Part shown: piece by piece, positions 37,730-49,400 of the stretch
Numbering within the stretch: the stretch's first letter is position 1
How the letters are laid out: each line of letters starts with the position of its first letter
Assembly (NCBI GenBank): GCA_037783415.1
Contig: JAZGTN010000300.1
Span: forward strand, 372,001-436,000
Direction of reading: 5' to 3'
Origin: Leptasterias polaris
Lineage: Eukaryota > Echinodermata > Asteroidea > Forcipulatida > Asteriidae
DNA: 64,000 bases
Program-made: the position numbers and the translations under genes
The notes under the pieces: model-generated
Told to the model about the DNA's origin: nothing
The model's database searches: none
The model's input: only the letters and a program-made list of their open reading frames with translations

Positions 37730-40450
37730 TGGGGCGCAATATAAATTTAAATTACTATTTTTATTTACCGGTACTGCCTATGGTAAAATAAGTAGGCATG
37801 AAATAGTGGAATTTAACCCTCCGTGACACAAAAAACATCACACCGTGACAGTATCACAGACTTTTTGAGTGTCAGTTTGATATCAGCGTGTAATACATTT
37901 GTTGAGAACACAATCACTTTTAAATCGCCCAAACCATTAGATATATAGCCTTGTGGCTAAATAAAACGAATTATAGCAAAATTTCCTTTGAAATTAGCCC
38001 ATATTTGTCTCTATTTATAGTTTATACAAAGTGGCTCATTTCACCTGTGGTAATTAGGTCAAAGGCTAAGTAATTGCTGTACAATTCCTATGGGAAAACA
38101 GGGAGAGCTGGTCCTTGGTGGATTTGTTTTTCAGTGAAAAGCAACCCCGATGGTAACAAGACAGTTGCCATGCTATTTGGCTAGAATTAGTTGGTGAATA
38201 TGGATTTTTTTTTATATTAAAAAAAATAAATAAATGGCAGAGTACTGACTTTTTGATTAAAAACTGTTGCTCAATAAGTCCACCATGGCATTATGCAGTA
38301 CTATATTTATTATTTATATTTACCTTTTTTTCACTTTAAAGGCATCTATGACAACCATTCCGAATTGTTGGAAATTAAAACTAATAGGACCATTGCCTAA
38401 TCATGCTCAACGTATGCATTAAAAATACACCCTTATTTGTAAACGGTGTAAACCAAGGACAACCCTTTGTCCCACCATTGTCTGGAATTTTTAAGCGTTT
38501 TAAAAATATTATTTATTGTCATTATCATTTGTTAGTGAAGTTTTTTACCCGAAAGCACAGTAAGGGCAATCCCCGGCCGTCATTTTCCCGGACCCCTACT
38601 GTTAAAGTGCTCGGTTTGAATACGTAGACATATACCACACTCACATTTACACATACACCATACAAAGAGCAATCGGACTATAACGTTTCTAACCTCGGTT
38701 TGACATTGATATAAATGGATAGAAACCCATAAAGATTACTGTAATATATTTTTAAATTTAATGCATAGCTGCGGTGAATATTTATGAACAAAATATTACA
38801 TTAGTGACAGCTGGAACGGCATAAATTAAACACAAAACATCTCTTCACCACAGATTTTTGCAATTATAATTTGATTCACATGACTGTGTTTCCCTACCCC
38901 TTTTGATCGATACAATATTTTGGTTGCGTGAACAGCCAGATGTGAACTGCGGTAATACCGCAGTTATCGCATAATGCCATATTCACCCTGTCTTCTCGTA
39001 AAGATAATTCGTGAGTATAACAGAAAAGGAGCCACCAGACTAGTTTGACCTCAGAGCCTCGGTTTGGTTACATCGATTCGAGTGGTACTGGTAGAAAAAT
39101 AAAAATGGCTGCATGTTAAGGTCCATCTGCTTATTTAAGGTGTGAAAACTTCTCGTATGAAAAAGTTTTACTTAATTTCGATTTTTACCTCTAGCATTTC
39201 AAATTAATGGAGCAAAACAATTCGGGGCCTAGTTGTTAAACATTGGTAGGAGGACTATACTTGTTTTGTGAATTTGAACTGTTAAGTGCGATAAATCGAA
39301 CGAATAAATAATGAAATTGCGTATAAGCTTGTTTCCACTGATGAGACAAAAAGATGAACTTTTACCGTTTTGCCTGAAAGATTTTCAATAGTTATTTGTT
39401 TAGATTTAAAGGAGTTACATGCTTTCACAAGCTTTCACGAAAAGAATCTGCCAATGTTTGGTGGTAATTAACTTAAAACTAAAGATGAAATAGACCCTAT
39501 TGTTGGGATCCCGACATTACTCACGTCCATCAGCCCTGTACACACAACTTTCCATGTCGCATGTATTGTGTGCATTGTCTTTGGCATTTTATGTGAAAGT
39601 TTTGGTAGGCCCTTTTTTTTTTTTTTAACAGCATCATCTGTCAAAATGTATTCAGAGAAAAAAAGATTTGCCCTTTTCCCAGCGATTATCAAGCTATGTA
39701 ACTTCTGTTTGGAACTAGTTACCACCACCGTACCCCCAAGTGCATCCCGGGGCGTTCCACTTTCTGAGAAAAACAAGTTTTCTGCAGCAAGAACGAAAAA
39801 AGACAACACACAACGTATATCATAGACACGTGAATGTTGGAAATGAAATTATATTAATTCAACAGAACCCAACAGCAACAATCAAAACACCACTCTGACT
39901 AGACGATGGTTGTAGGCCTATGCGGTATTAAGCCATTCACTGCCCCGAGTCTCTACCCCGTCCATGTAGTTTGTCTAGTTGATCGTTTCCGTGTAAATCT
40001 GGGTAGTTAACAAAAAACAGTTTTATGGGCCCCGAATCAGTCTATAAATGCCTAAAACACAAAATGGGCTGCAGTTAAAAAGTTTATTTGACTTAATTGC
40101 TCCCAAAGTAACATTCCTCCCACAAAGTAGGCCCAACTCAATAGTTTTGTGGGGGGTGGGGGGGGGGGGGGGGGGGCGTGGACATTATTTCGTGCACACC
40201 GCAAACTGTGGTTGCCCCCTCTGTTGGTGTAAAAGTGATAGAAGAAAAAGTTGTTTGGTCGAATTAATTTTCATGTAAGGACCGTAGGATTCGGACGCTG
40301 CAAACACTCAATATTTTGGTCTACATGTATTTCGACGTGAAAGGAGACACATCATTGCGTGAATTGTAAGTTTTAAAATTATCACTAAGTTTGACAGAGA
40401 TCTCGCAATTGTTTGTCTGGTTTGAGGACTGATTTCTGGGGGAACCAGGG
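37730..40450. other. Gene-free stretch with dispersed repeats
   Basis: Contains a relative (38,400-38,680) of the 4,660-5,440 repeat, a poly-T tract before CAGCATCATC at 39,610, and a G homopolymer at 40,151-40,176. An open frame at 39,468-39,809 (-) has no recognisable domain and runs through a homopolymer. Confidence 0.4.
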
Positions 40451-40479
40451 TTTTGCGTTTTATTAATCCTTTGTGAAAG

Positions 40480-40576
40480 GTGCGAGGTGTGCATGAGTTT
40501 GTGTCCCACCGTCGTGTTCTGCCACCGGTCGGCGGAAATGTGACGACCACGGGACGGGCCGGCGACGCCGTTCTCG
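40480..40576 (+). other. CpG-rich segment bounded by splice-like sites, possible exon
   Basis: This segment is open in one frame (VRGVHEF...TTTGRAGDAVLG). It is preceded by GTGAAAG and followed by a donor-like GGTAAAT, and stands out by CpG content from the AT-rich surroundings. It might be an early exon of the downstream RhoGEF or part of a CpG-rich promoter. No homology is recognised. Confidence 0.2.
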
Positions 40577-40841
40577 GTAAATTCTTAACCTATCTTGTTT
40601 TGGCAATTGTGTTTCTTTTTAAAACTTTAACCATGGAGGTAGAATTACCTCCATTTTTAAACCATGGAGGAAGGCCGTCTCTTTGTGGACTTCATTAATA
40701 CGAACTAATAAATGATAAATGTCGCTTTTCATCTGTGAGTTTCAGTGTGGTTTAGTTTGGTGATATAAAACAAATAAAACAATAAAAAAGAATAAATAAA
40801 AAAAAATAAAAATGTAAACATTTTTACCAAAATAAACACAC

Positions 40842-41517
40842 TATGGTGTTCCATATGTGCCACTCCTTTCCGTCGCCTTTTCAATTTTGTCCGTCGCCTT
40901 TTCAATTTTGTCCGTCGCCTTTTCAATTTTGTCCGTCGCCTTTTCAATTTTGTCAGTCGCCTTTTCAATTTTGTCTGTCGCCTTTTCAATTTTGTCCGTC
41001 GCCTTTTCAATTTTGTCAGTCGCCTTTTCAATTTTTCCATCGTGGGTCCACGTGACTACCAGGTGACTATCACATGACTCCGAAGGAAATTCGACCTTTG
41101 GGAGGCATACCGCAGTTGCCAAAATGTATACGTTGCTTCATCCACAGTCGAGACCAGATAACTACGATAATATCCTTTTTCAGTTCCATTCTTGATTTAC
41201 TAAGCAAAGCCTGTACATAGACAGTGGTTGAGGTATATCCAATCATTTTTCTTTGCCAACAAATCATCACATGGTCATCATGTGACAGTCACGTGGCCGT
41301 TTCAGAAAAAAAATGCGGCTGAAAAATTGAAAAGGCGACGGAAGAAAATTGAAAAGGCGACGGACAAAATTGAAAAGGCGACGGACAAAATTGAAAAGGC
41401 GACGGACAAAATTGAAAAGGCGACGAACAAAATTGAAAAGGCGACGGACAAAATTGAAAAGGCGACGGACAAAATTGAAAAGGCGACGGAAAGGAGTGGC
41501 ACATATGGAACACCATA
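40842..41517. mobile_element. Foldback element with 21-bp tandem arrays as arms
   Basis: Outer ends TATGGTGTTCCATATGTGCC and the complement at 41,498-41,517 enclose two inverted arrays. Eight units of CCGTCGCCTTTTCAATTTTGT run from about 40,870 to 41,035, and eight complementary units from about 41,323 to 41,490. The ~285-bp centre is non-repetitive but has weakly inverted CACGTGACTxxCA motifs. AACACAC next to both ends is a candidate target duplication. The design matches the sea-urchin TU foldback elements, whose arms are short tandem repeats. Because 21 is a multiple of 3, every frame stays open, which explains the many false ORFs here. Confidence 0.9.
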
Positions 41518-44127
41518 ACACACACAAAACATAATTGTATGTACTATAAAAGGATAATTGAAGTTCAGTTACTGAAACATTGCCAATGAAGCCCGGAGAA
41601 TTTAAGAAGTAATACGCAATAGCCCTTCGTAACTTTTGAACCTTCGTTTGAAATTAATTTGTCCTTGTTAATAATTGTATTTATTCAGGTAGAGGTCATT
41701 CATGTCCCTTCTTCAATTGGTTGGGGTTTTGGTTACCTCCTTCCATTCCATTGGTCACAAAATAAAAAATGATATTTGTATAATTGTTTAAACAGGGAAT
41801 TATAGTTGTCGTAACATATAAATGTTCACATATTACTGTTTTAAGATGGGAAAACTGCACTCCTATTTTACAAACTTAACTAATCTAAATATATGTTGGA
41901 CTTGCGGAAAACAGTCCCGTTCACGGAGGCAACAGAGGCAATTGCCTTCATGCCCCTGGTTATTGCCTTGTAGCCCCTCAAAATTTACAATTTCCTCTCG
42001 GAGGTGCCCTTCACAACTATAGGAGAAAACGCCACTGTGCCCTTGCCCTTTCAAGAACGAAGCATCAGGGCTGGGGACAAGTCCTTAAATGTTTTTCGCA
42101 GTAACAGACTAACGGCTTTCACACGACTAAACTGCTTTTTCGAGACTGCTGGTTTTCGACTACTGCCCTATTTAAAAGGGGCTGCAGTCAAGTGAGCAGA
42201 AGTATTGCAGGAGCAGCAGTATTGAGAGAACAGCAGTCTTGCGAGAGTGAGTCGCATGAGAGCTGTTATGCTGTCACTGCGAGAATTTATCTGTTTCACT
42301 ATAAAATATGATATAATGTATACTAATTTTCTAAGAAATTGGAAACAAACTTATGTGCACAAATTTTAGTCTGAAAGGAGGTTTTTAGTTCTTAATTAAA
42401 AGTTTGGGCACACTGATGGCTAGGATGATCTGACTGGAATGCTAAGCTTCAATGACCTGTAGTTTCATAGTGACATTATTCAAGGACATCAGTTTATTGA
42501 ACGAGTAATTTAAAAAAAGAAAAAAAATGAGCATCCAACCAGCCTGACACAGCAGCTTTCACACAAACCCCTGCCCCTATTGTTTTGTTTGTGAGGCCAT
42601 TCCGATTCTTTAATCAGCAACTATTCTGATATAAACTGAGGATGCTTGTGTTGTTGATGAGACTCCATTGATCTAGACAGGATTATCAGTGTCTGCTTGT
42701 ATTGATTTTGCTTTCCACTTCACTTGGTTTTTAATCCCAGATCATTGAATTAGTTTGGACTAGTTTGATGATTTTGTTTTGTTATATTTTGTTTTGTTTC
42801 TGAAGCATCTGCCTGAGTTGTCCCCCAAATACTGTGGAGAATTTGGAGAACCCGTTTGATTTGATCGGATTTTTATACAATGAAGGGGTTAGGTGTATTG
42901 CCACAAAAAACAGTAAAAGCAAAAACAGTAAAAAACAAAGGAATTTTCCGAAGCCATCTTGCTGACCTTAAAAATTGAAAAAATACTCACACAGAAAAAA
43001 TTTCAATACTTTATAAATGTATTTAACGATCCCTTTTAAAAGTTTTGAAAGCTTCTTGTTTTTTAGTTTGTACTGAACATTTTCTCAAAGCTTAAAAATG
43101 CAGTTATTGAATTCTTCTCCGAGGCACTTTGATTGATTGGATAACGCAGTGCAAATTTCGTACTAAGAACAGTGTACTGAAACTGTTCATCATTCATCTA
43201 TATAATACACAGAAAATCTATTATATACAATCTTAATTTCTGATTACATCACCATTCACTTTCTTAACTCCCTTTTGTTACACTTTACTCTTTACTGAGA
43301 TTCTTCCAAATGGGTTTTCCAAGTAACACGTGAATGGTTGGCTGGACTAATTGCAGACATAGAGTTTATTTATCCCCACATGACATAGTGTTAGCCAGAG
43401 GGGTGTCTTTTGGACACCCTGTTCTTAATTTGGACACCCTGTTTTATCTGTCATTTACATGTAAATGTATTGTAAGTGAAAAATTTGGACACCCAGTTTT
43501 TAAATTTCCAGCAAATTTGGACACCCTTTTACTAAATCCTGGCTAAAACGTTGCCCCATGATCTACCTTTAATCATATAGATTGTGTTACTGTTTGTTAA
43601 CTCTCTTGTAGACAATTCTATGGGAGGAGATAAGGCCTGTGGTAGACATATGGAGAAAGGAAATTCCAACTTCTATGCTAGAAGATGCTTGCTCCAATAT
43701 TCTGTTGTATTTTATCTTGATTATGTTTGTTATGTGCACAGGCTGGAATACTCAACCGATCCAATTAGAACATTCCTATATACTGTTCAAACTTTAGAGG
43801 TGCTCCTTTACCTCATTTTGTTCATTCATGTACCAATGGTAATCCACAGAGACCCCCTTCTCATTTCCCTTCCTCATAAATAAGGTTTGAGGACAATCTT
43901 GTATTGACTTTGTTTACAAAGCTGCTTCCTGTCTCATGCCTCATGATCCTGAACCATGAACTTAAGCCACATGTTATGATGAATGTTCTCTCTGAACTGT
44001 TTACTCTAAAGTTTCATTGAATTTTTGCTGCAAATAGAAAAAAGAAGATGAAAAAATAGTAACCAACAAAACACCAACAAATATTTTGATTGTGACATTT
44101 ATTAGAATTTGCGAAAAAATAGTTCAT

Positions 44128-44215
44128 GGCCTGACATTCCGACCCTAGCAGAGTTTTTCTCATAGGCTAAAAGACTCTGCTATGGTCGAAATGTCAGTCC
44201 ACTAACTAATTTTGG
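44128..44215. repeat. Head-to-head pair of the GACTCTGCTAGGGTCGAAA repeat end
   Basis: GGCCTGACATTCCGACCCTAGCAGAGTTTTTCTC is followed by AAAGACTCTGCTATGGTCGAAATGTCAGTCC, its near complement, with a loop of about 12 nt. The single unit is seen at 6,691-6,724. Confidence 0.75.
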
Positions 44216-44381
44216 CATATAATTATACTATAGGTACTTGTGGTTGGTAAGCAGTTTTTGCAACAGCTAATTCTATTTTCTCATTTATTGGGATTCATTG
44301 GAATGCAGAAATACAGACTTATTCAGGAAAAATTGTTTATCTCCTGGATACAAAGTATAGTTTTGATGTTGACAACAAAAT

Positions 44382-44538
44382 CAGGCCTGATACACTGTTC
44401 TAAAGGGCATTTAAGTGCAAGGCAAATTTTCTGCAGTGTAGGGCACGTATTCTACTGGAACGGTTCAAGGGGCATCAAAGCAATGACTAGGGGCATTGAG
44501 GCAGTCGCTTCCAGTACCTCTGTGAAGCATTAGGCCTG
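44382..44538. mobile_element. MITE with CAGGCCTGAT ends
   Basis: Ends CAGGCCTGATACACT and AAGCATTAGGCCTG are inverted; the body shares CAATGACTAGGGGCATTGAGGCA with the copy in the UGP2 3' UTR. Confidence 0.55.
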
Positions 44539-45194
44539 TAAAATCCATGTGATCAGTCGCCTTTTTGTGCAGAAATTTTAATTCTGTTTGACTCATTTTC
44601 AACTAAAACTAGGGCCACTCAGAATTATAAATGTGTGAACAATTTGAATTTGTTTTTCATCCGAAAATGTGGGTCAAAGGAAGTAATTAAAAACCTTATT
44701 ATGGTTTTTAATTAAAACAATTATAATAAGAACAATGAAAGGAAACAGCAAAAGGTTTGCTTTAAATGTTTTTAAAAAGATCTTGGTGGTTGGTATTTTT
44801 GGAATTAGGTTTTGTATGGTTCATATCCACATTGGGATGGTTTGCTCAGGATGTTATGTTTTCTTCTTTTCTCTTTTTTAACACCAAATGCAGGATTTTT
44901 TTAATAGTTAGTCTGTGAATGGGTTAATAGATTGTAACAGGTGCTGCACACATTACTTTGTAGATTTCCAGTGAAATCAAATCTTTCTACACCCCATCCA
45001 TAATATTAAACTACCATTAAACTTACAAGCACTGAGCGTGAGTGATCTAAGGTCCTAGGTGGCCTCCACTATATACTGGCAACCCATGGTTTCACTGTGC
45101 TTTGACAACATTTCTGTTTGTGATACCAGGGTGCAAGCTTCATTAAGCACTTCCTATTGAGCTCAGTTCACCTTGGGTGAAAAACTAACAATCT

Positions 45195-45630
45195 AATAAT
45201 AATAATAGTGGCTTCTTATATAGCGCTCATATCCGTCACTCAGTGACACTCAAGGCGCTTCAACAGTCAGTATTTTCCTGCAAGGTATATAATTTATGTG
45301 GAGCTACTTTTTGAATTTTGAGACCTATTTCTTTACATAGCACCATGTAATGGTTTACAAGGTGCTGTGGCGCAATATGCAGCCAATCAAACCAGGAACA
45401 CCGGGGCAAACCCCTTCTCTTTTCGATAAGTGCACTGGGTTCTTTTACGTGCATTACACAACACACGGGACCAACGGCTTTACGTCCCATCCGAAGGACG
45501 AAGCAATAATGGTTAAGTGTCTTGCTTAATAAGGACACAAGTGTCACGACCGGGACTCGAACCCACACTCTGCTGAACAGAAACACCAGAGCTTGAGTCC
45601 GGTGCTCTTATCCTCTCGGCCACGACACTA
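45195..45630 (-). repeat. Full-length tRNA-derived SINE, family A
   Basis: On the minus strand it starts GTGTCGTGGCCGAGAGGATAAG (A box), with GGTTCGAGTCCC (B box), GACGTAAAGCCG in the body, and ends AAGCGCCTTGAGTGTCACTG, GCGCTATATAAGAAGCC and an (ATT)n tail. This is the most complete copy in the window (about 435 bp). Confidence 0.85.
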
Positions 45631-46478
45631 ATCTGTCACAACAAGCAAATGGAGGTAATTTACAGGTACCTAGTGGCTTATAACAGCTTTAGTCTGGATC
45701 TCTTGTGCAAATAATAGAAATCGCTAACGACATTAGTTATTGAAGCCAATTATAGGCACTTCTCAACAACCTATTGAGGTTTAATGTGTGACTGTGAAGA
45801 GCCAATTAGTAAGAATTCTTTAACAACTTGCTTCCATAGATTTCACCTGTCCATGGGGAATTGGTTAAGTTTAGTTGGTAATAAAACTTATTTGAAGGAC
45901 GTTTAATTTGCTCCCAGAATGTTGGAGTAAGACATTAAAAATATTGACTTAAAAAAAAATGATCTTAGGTGCATAAATTACCTAACACATAATTGACTCA
46001 ATGTAGATTCTGTCCACAGAAGAGGAATTAGAGGAGTACAAATAGATTATGATTGTCCAGGGAGGTCTCTAGAGTTAATGAGGCAAACACGATATAAAGA
46101 AGCCATTCTAATGAGATGCATTGGTTTATTTGGATCTATTTCTTTCTGTCTGTGTCATTAGTCAAGGTTTATTCTTATAAAAGGGCAATTTGTCCTTTAC
46201 ATAAATAGTTGCAGCATATGAATTGATATGAAGTTTCACACATTCAAAGAGAACAAAATATTATTTGTGTTTTACCCATGCACTGATGTATGTTAGTCTT
46301 GTCTACTCGGTACTTTCCCAACTCCTGTGAAAAAAACCCACCCCATTGGGTGAGATATCATTTTTTGTAAATCTTGTTGGCAAAAGTATACACATGTAGT
46401 TGAAAATGGCCCACTCTTTCTTTTTTTGTGTGTAATGAATTGGAGCTGCATTGAAATCCTTTTTGTCTCTTTCTGCAG

Positions 46479-49400
46479 AAATCAAGATCAGAATCAACAA
46501 TAGTATCCCCAGGGTTTGGTTCACCTTCATGCTTCACATCAAAGAGGGAGCAAACAACTAATGTGCCCCCCTTGAGTAAAAATGTGATGAACAATATGGA
46601 ATCTACTGTATTGGATAACAAAGTCGGTATGGACTCTGAAAAGGGTAAGCCTTGAGGCAGACTGCAAACATCGTTCAATATTGATCTATGTTACTCTGCT
46701 TTTCTACTCTTTGTGCAGTTTCACCATGGAACTGCCTTTTCAATGACCATTAGCTTTCACCATGTTTCTACGGGGTAATGGCTAAGTGCGATTTGGGATT
46801 TTAGTTCTAATATAAAGTGACTTAAAGTGAACATACACATGTAAGTCAGCATTTAAAGAAACATTTAATCAAAATCAACTTCACATTTGTTATTACTGAA
46901 AGACAGTGCAGCATCAAAGACAATTTACCTATCTCTCATGTACTTTTTTACAATTATTCAATTTGTCCCTTTTTTGACAGTGAGCAGTGACAGTCTTTCA
47001 TGATCATCTGCACAATAATTTGACAATTTACATAAATAGACCCCTTGCCCTTGCATATGACATCACAAGTCCAAACTGTGCCCTCACTTAGGTCAATGAG
47101 ACGTATCATTAGATGAGAGCTGTTTCCATTGTTTGACCTCAGCGGTGGCGGCTAATGCAACGGGTCTATGCGATCTTTCTCAAAAATAGTCATTGCATTT
47201 TTCTTCAGTTATGTTTTGAATCCAATAATGTAGCTATTCTTACCCCTAGATTAAAGGAAACTAAAACTGTTTGAGCTTCTATTTCAAAACAAAATTAGAT
47301 GGCTTGAATGAATACACTTTTGCAAAATCCAAAATGCTGTTCAAACAATTCTCCAACCACTATTATCTTTTTATTAGGCAGGACATTCAAACTATTAAGG
47401 TGTCTTGTCTTGTTCTGTTGATCTGTTCTAGAGATTTTTGTTTCTATTTTGTTTTATCCAGTTGATTCAGGAATTGAGCAGGGAGAGTTTGGTGATCAGA
47501 TCAGTCAGGTAAGAAATCAAATAACTTTGACTTTGTTTCAAGCAGTACTAGAAGATTTTATGTAAATTAATATTGACATGTAGGCCTAGCAAAGAAGTAC
47601 TCTAGAGCTTGTTCAGCTGTTATTTTTCACTAGTCTTGATTTTCTTTTTGGTAATTACAATAACAATTATTACATTTCTCATATGAACAATGTAGTAGCT
47701 TGCCTGCCATGAAAAGCCCAGGAATGCACAAGGTCGCTTATTTTGTGAACAAGGTGAAATGGTCTAAAATTTTACCCCATCTACATGTAGGCTGGATTTG
47801 TGTTTTGACAAAGCAGTTTGCTTAGCACACAAAATGTTGAATTTTTCTATCTCATTTTATGACTATAACTTTACACTGCATTAAATTTTGAGTCTAGAAA
47901 GTCTTACTTACAGCATTACTATCATCATCTATGCCATTGAAAATGTCAATCAAGAAGTGCTACTGGAAAACATGAAATATGTAATTTCCTAAATATTCTC
48001 ACTGAATGTGAGGCCGTGTCTGAATTGTTGGATTTGACAGTAGCTATTCACTATCGTTGTCCTTGCAGCCAATGGCCAAAGCCTTAGCCAAAGTTAGCGG
48101 ATAGTAATACGAGTGCGGATGACCTGCGCACAGTATAGTAGTACGGGCGTCGTGCGATGTGATACAAACATTACGCACAGTGCTTGTGGTAGGCTAGTGG
48201 TGGATTTTACGGCGTCTTTTCGGAGTGAAAACTGCGACCGCCTTGAGCAAGGCTATTTCTATCAGGGAAAAACGAAAAACCAGACAATCACTAGAAACAG
48301 GTGCCTTAGAAAATACAATTCATGTTGATCACAAGCAATTTAAAAAAACAAGTTGAAATCTTAGGTTTCTGTTGAGTGATTTTACTTGGCACCGTCTTTT
48401 AATTTAATAGTTTGTTGCTGAAAAGATTGTTGCAAGCATTTATGTTTTTGTCCCAAGGTTTCATCAGACATTTCACAGGGTTTCCTCTTTTCAATTAAAT
48501 TCAGCGATATTTTAAGAAAAATAGTCCACATCATTTTATGTGTCTGCTAGTGTCTGCTAGTAGTAGTGTCTGCTAGTATTTACCAACCAGCTTAGGTACC
48601 CTGAAGTCCACCAACAAAAGGATTGTTTGGATTGGATCTTAAGTCTTGTCTGTTATTTTACCACCCTCTTGTCCTTGCCTTTTGAAATACTTACCACAGA
48701 ATTAGCCAATGGGCTTATCACACACAGAGATAGCTTTTTAGTTGGTGGTGGGGTATGCTTCACTGTGGGAGCTAATACAATGTAGACAATGTTAACAATT
48801 TGTAGTTCTCTTTACTCTCATGTATTTGCTGTTTGTAAAGGAATGTTTGACTAGTTGTGTAGAATGGAGGGGGGGCTTTGTAAATGAGAAAGTTGTAGAG
48901 TCAGATGTATTTGAGCTGACTTACTGTCCTGTGAAGTGTTCCCAGCTAAGATAATTATCTTTTGTCAAATGTAAACTCTTGAAAGTAATGAGAAGTGAAA
49001 CTATTGAGAGATTCTGGATTCACTTTATAGGATCAATCCTTCACTGTGGTGAAAAACACTCTCAAAACAAGTGTTTCACAAAGGAATGAATTATTTAAGA
49101 CTGTTAATGTTAATGTCATCTCATTCAGTTTTAAAGTCTTCCTTCACAAGATTGATAACTTTAAAATTGCATAAATGAATTACAGTGTGACAATTTCCAT
49201 AAATCTTATGTTTGTACCTTCATAATGGCCCCATTTCATGTGGGGAAAACTACTGGCATGGTTTTTGAAGAAATCTGATTCCCTGAATGTGCTTTCTACA
49301 GTATAAGTATAAACTTATTTTTCATGTACTAAGTGTCTGGATTCTATTTTGTGTACAAATCCAGTTCCGTACCAAGATAATAATCATCCTATTGTGTGGA

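Larger units (their letters stand above)
41518..46478. other. Region upstream of the first recognised RhoGEF exon
   Basis: No secure exon. It contains MITE relatives (41,920-42,075; 44,382-44,538), four dispersed TTTGGACACCC motifs (43,405-43,530), a head-to-head repeat pair at 44,128-44,215 and a full-length SINE at 45,195-45,630. The 5' exons of the RhoGEF must lie here or farther upstream. Confidence 0.4.

Noticed and set aside
39468..39809. 113-codon minus-strand frame
   Set aside because: Crosses a homopolymer giving a lysine run; no domain, poly(A) or splice support.
40870..41490. CRISPR-like array
   Set aside because: Units are directly adjacent without spacers, and the setting is an animal genome.
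40729..41534. Many overlapping open frames on both strands with EKATDKI, RRLFNFV or KLKRRRT repeats
   Set aside because: They are readings of the 21-bp array, which stays open in every frame because 21 is divisible by 3.
45540..45630. tRNA gene candidate
   Set aside because: A and B boxes are present, but the acceptor stem does not pair and the sequence continues into a repeated body with a simple tail; it is a SINE, as are the other four heads.
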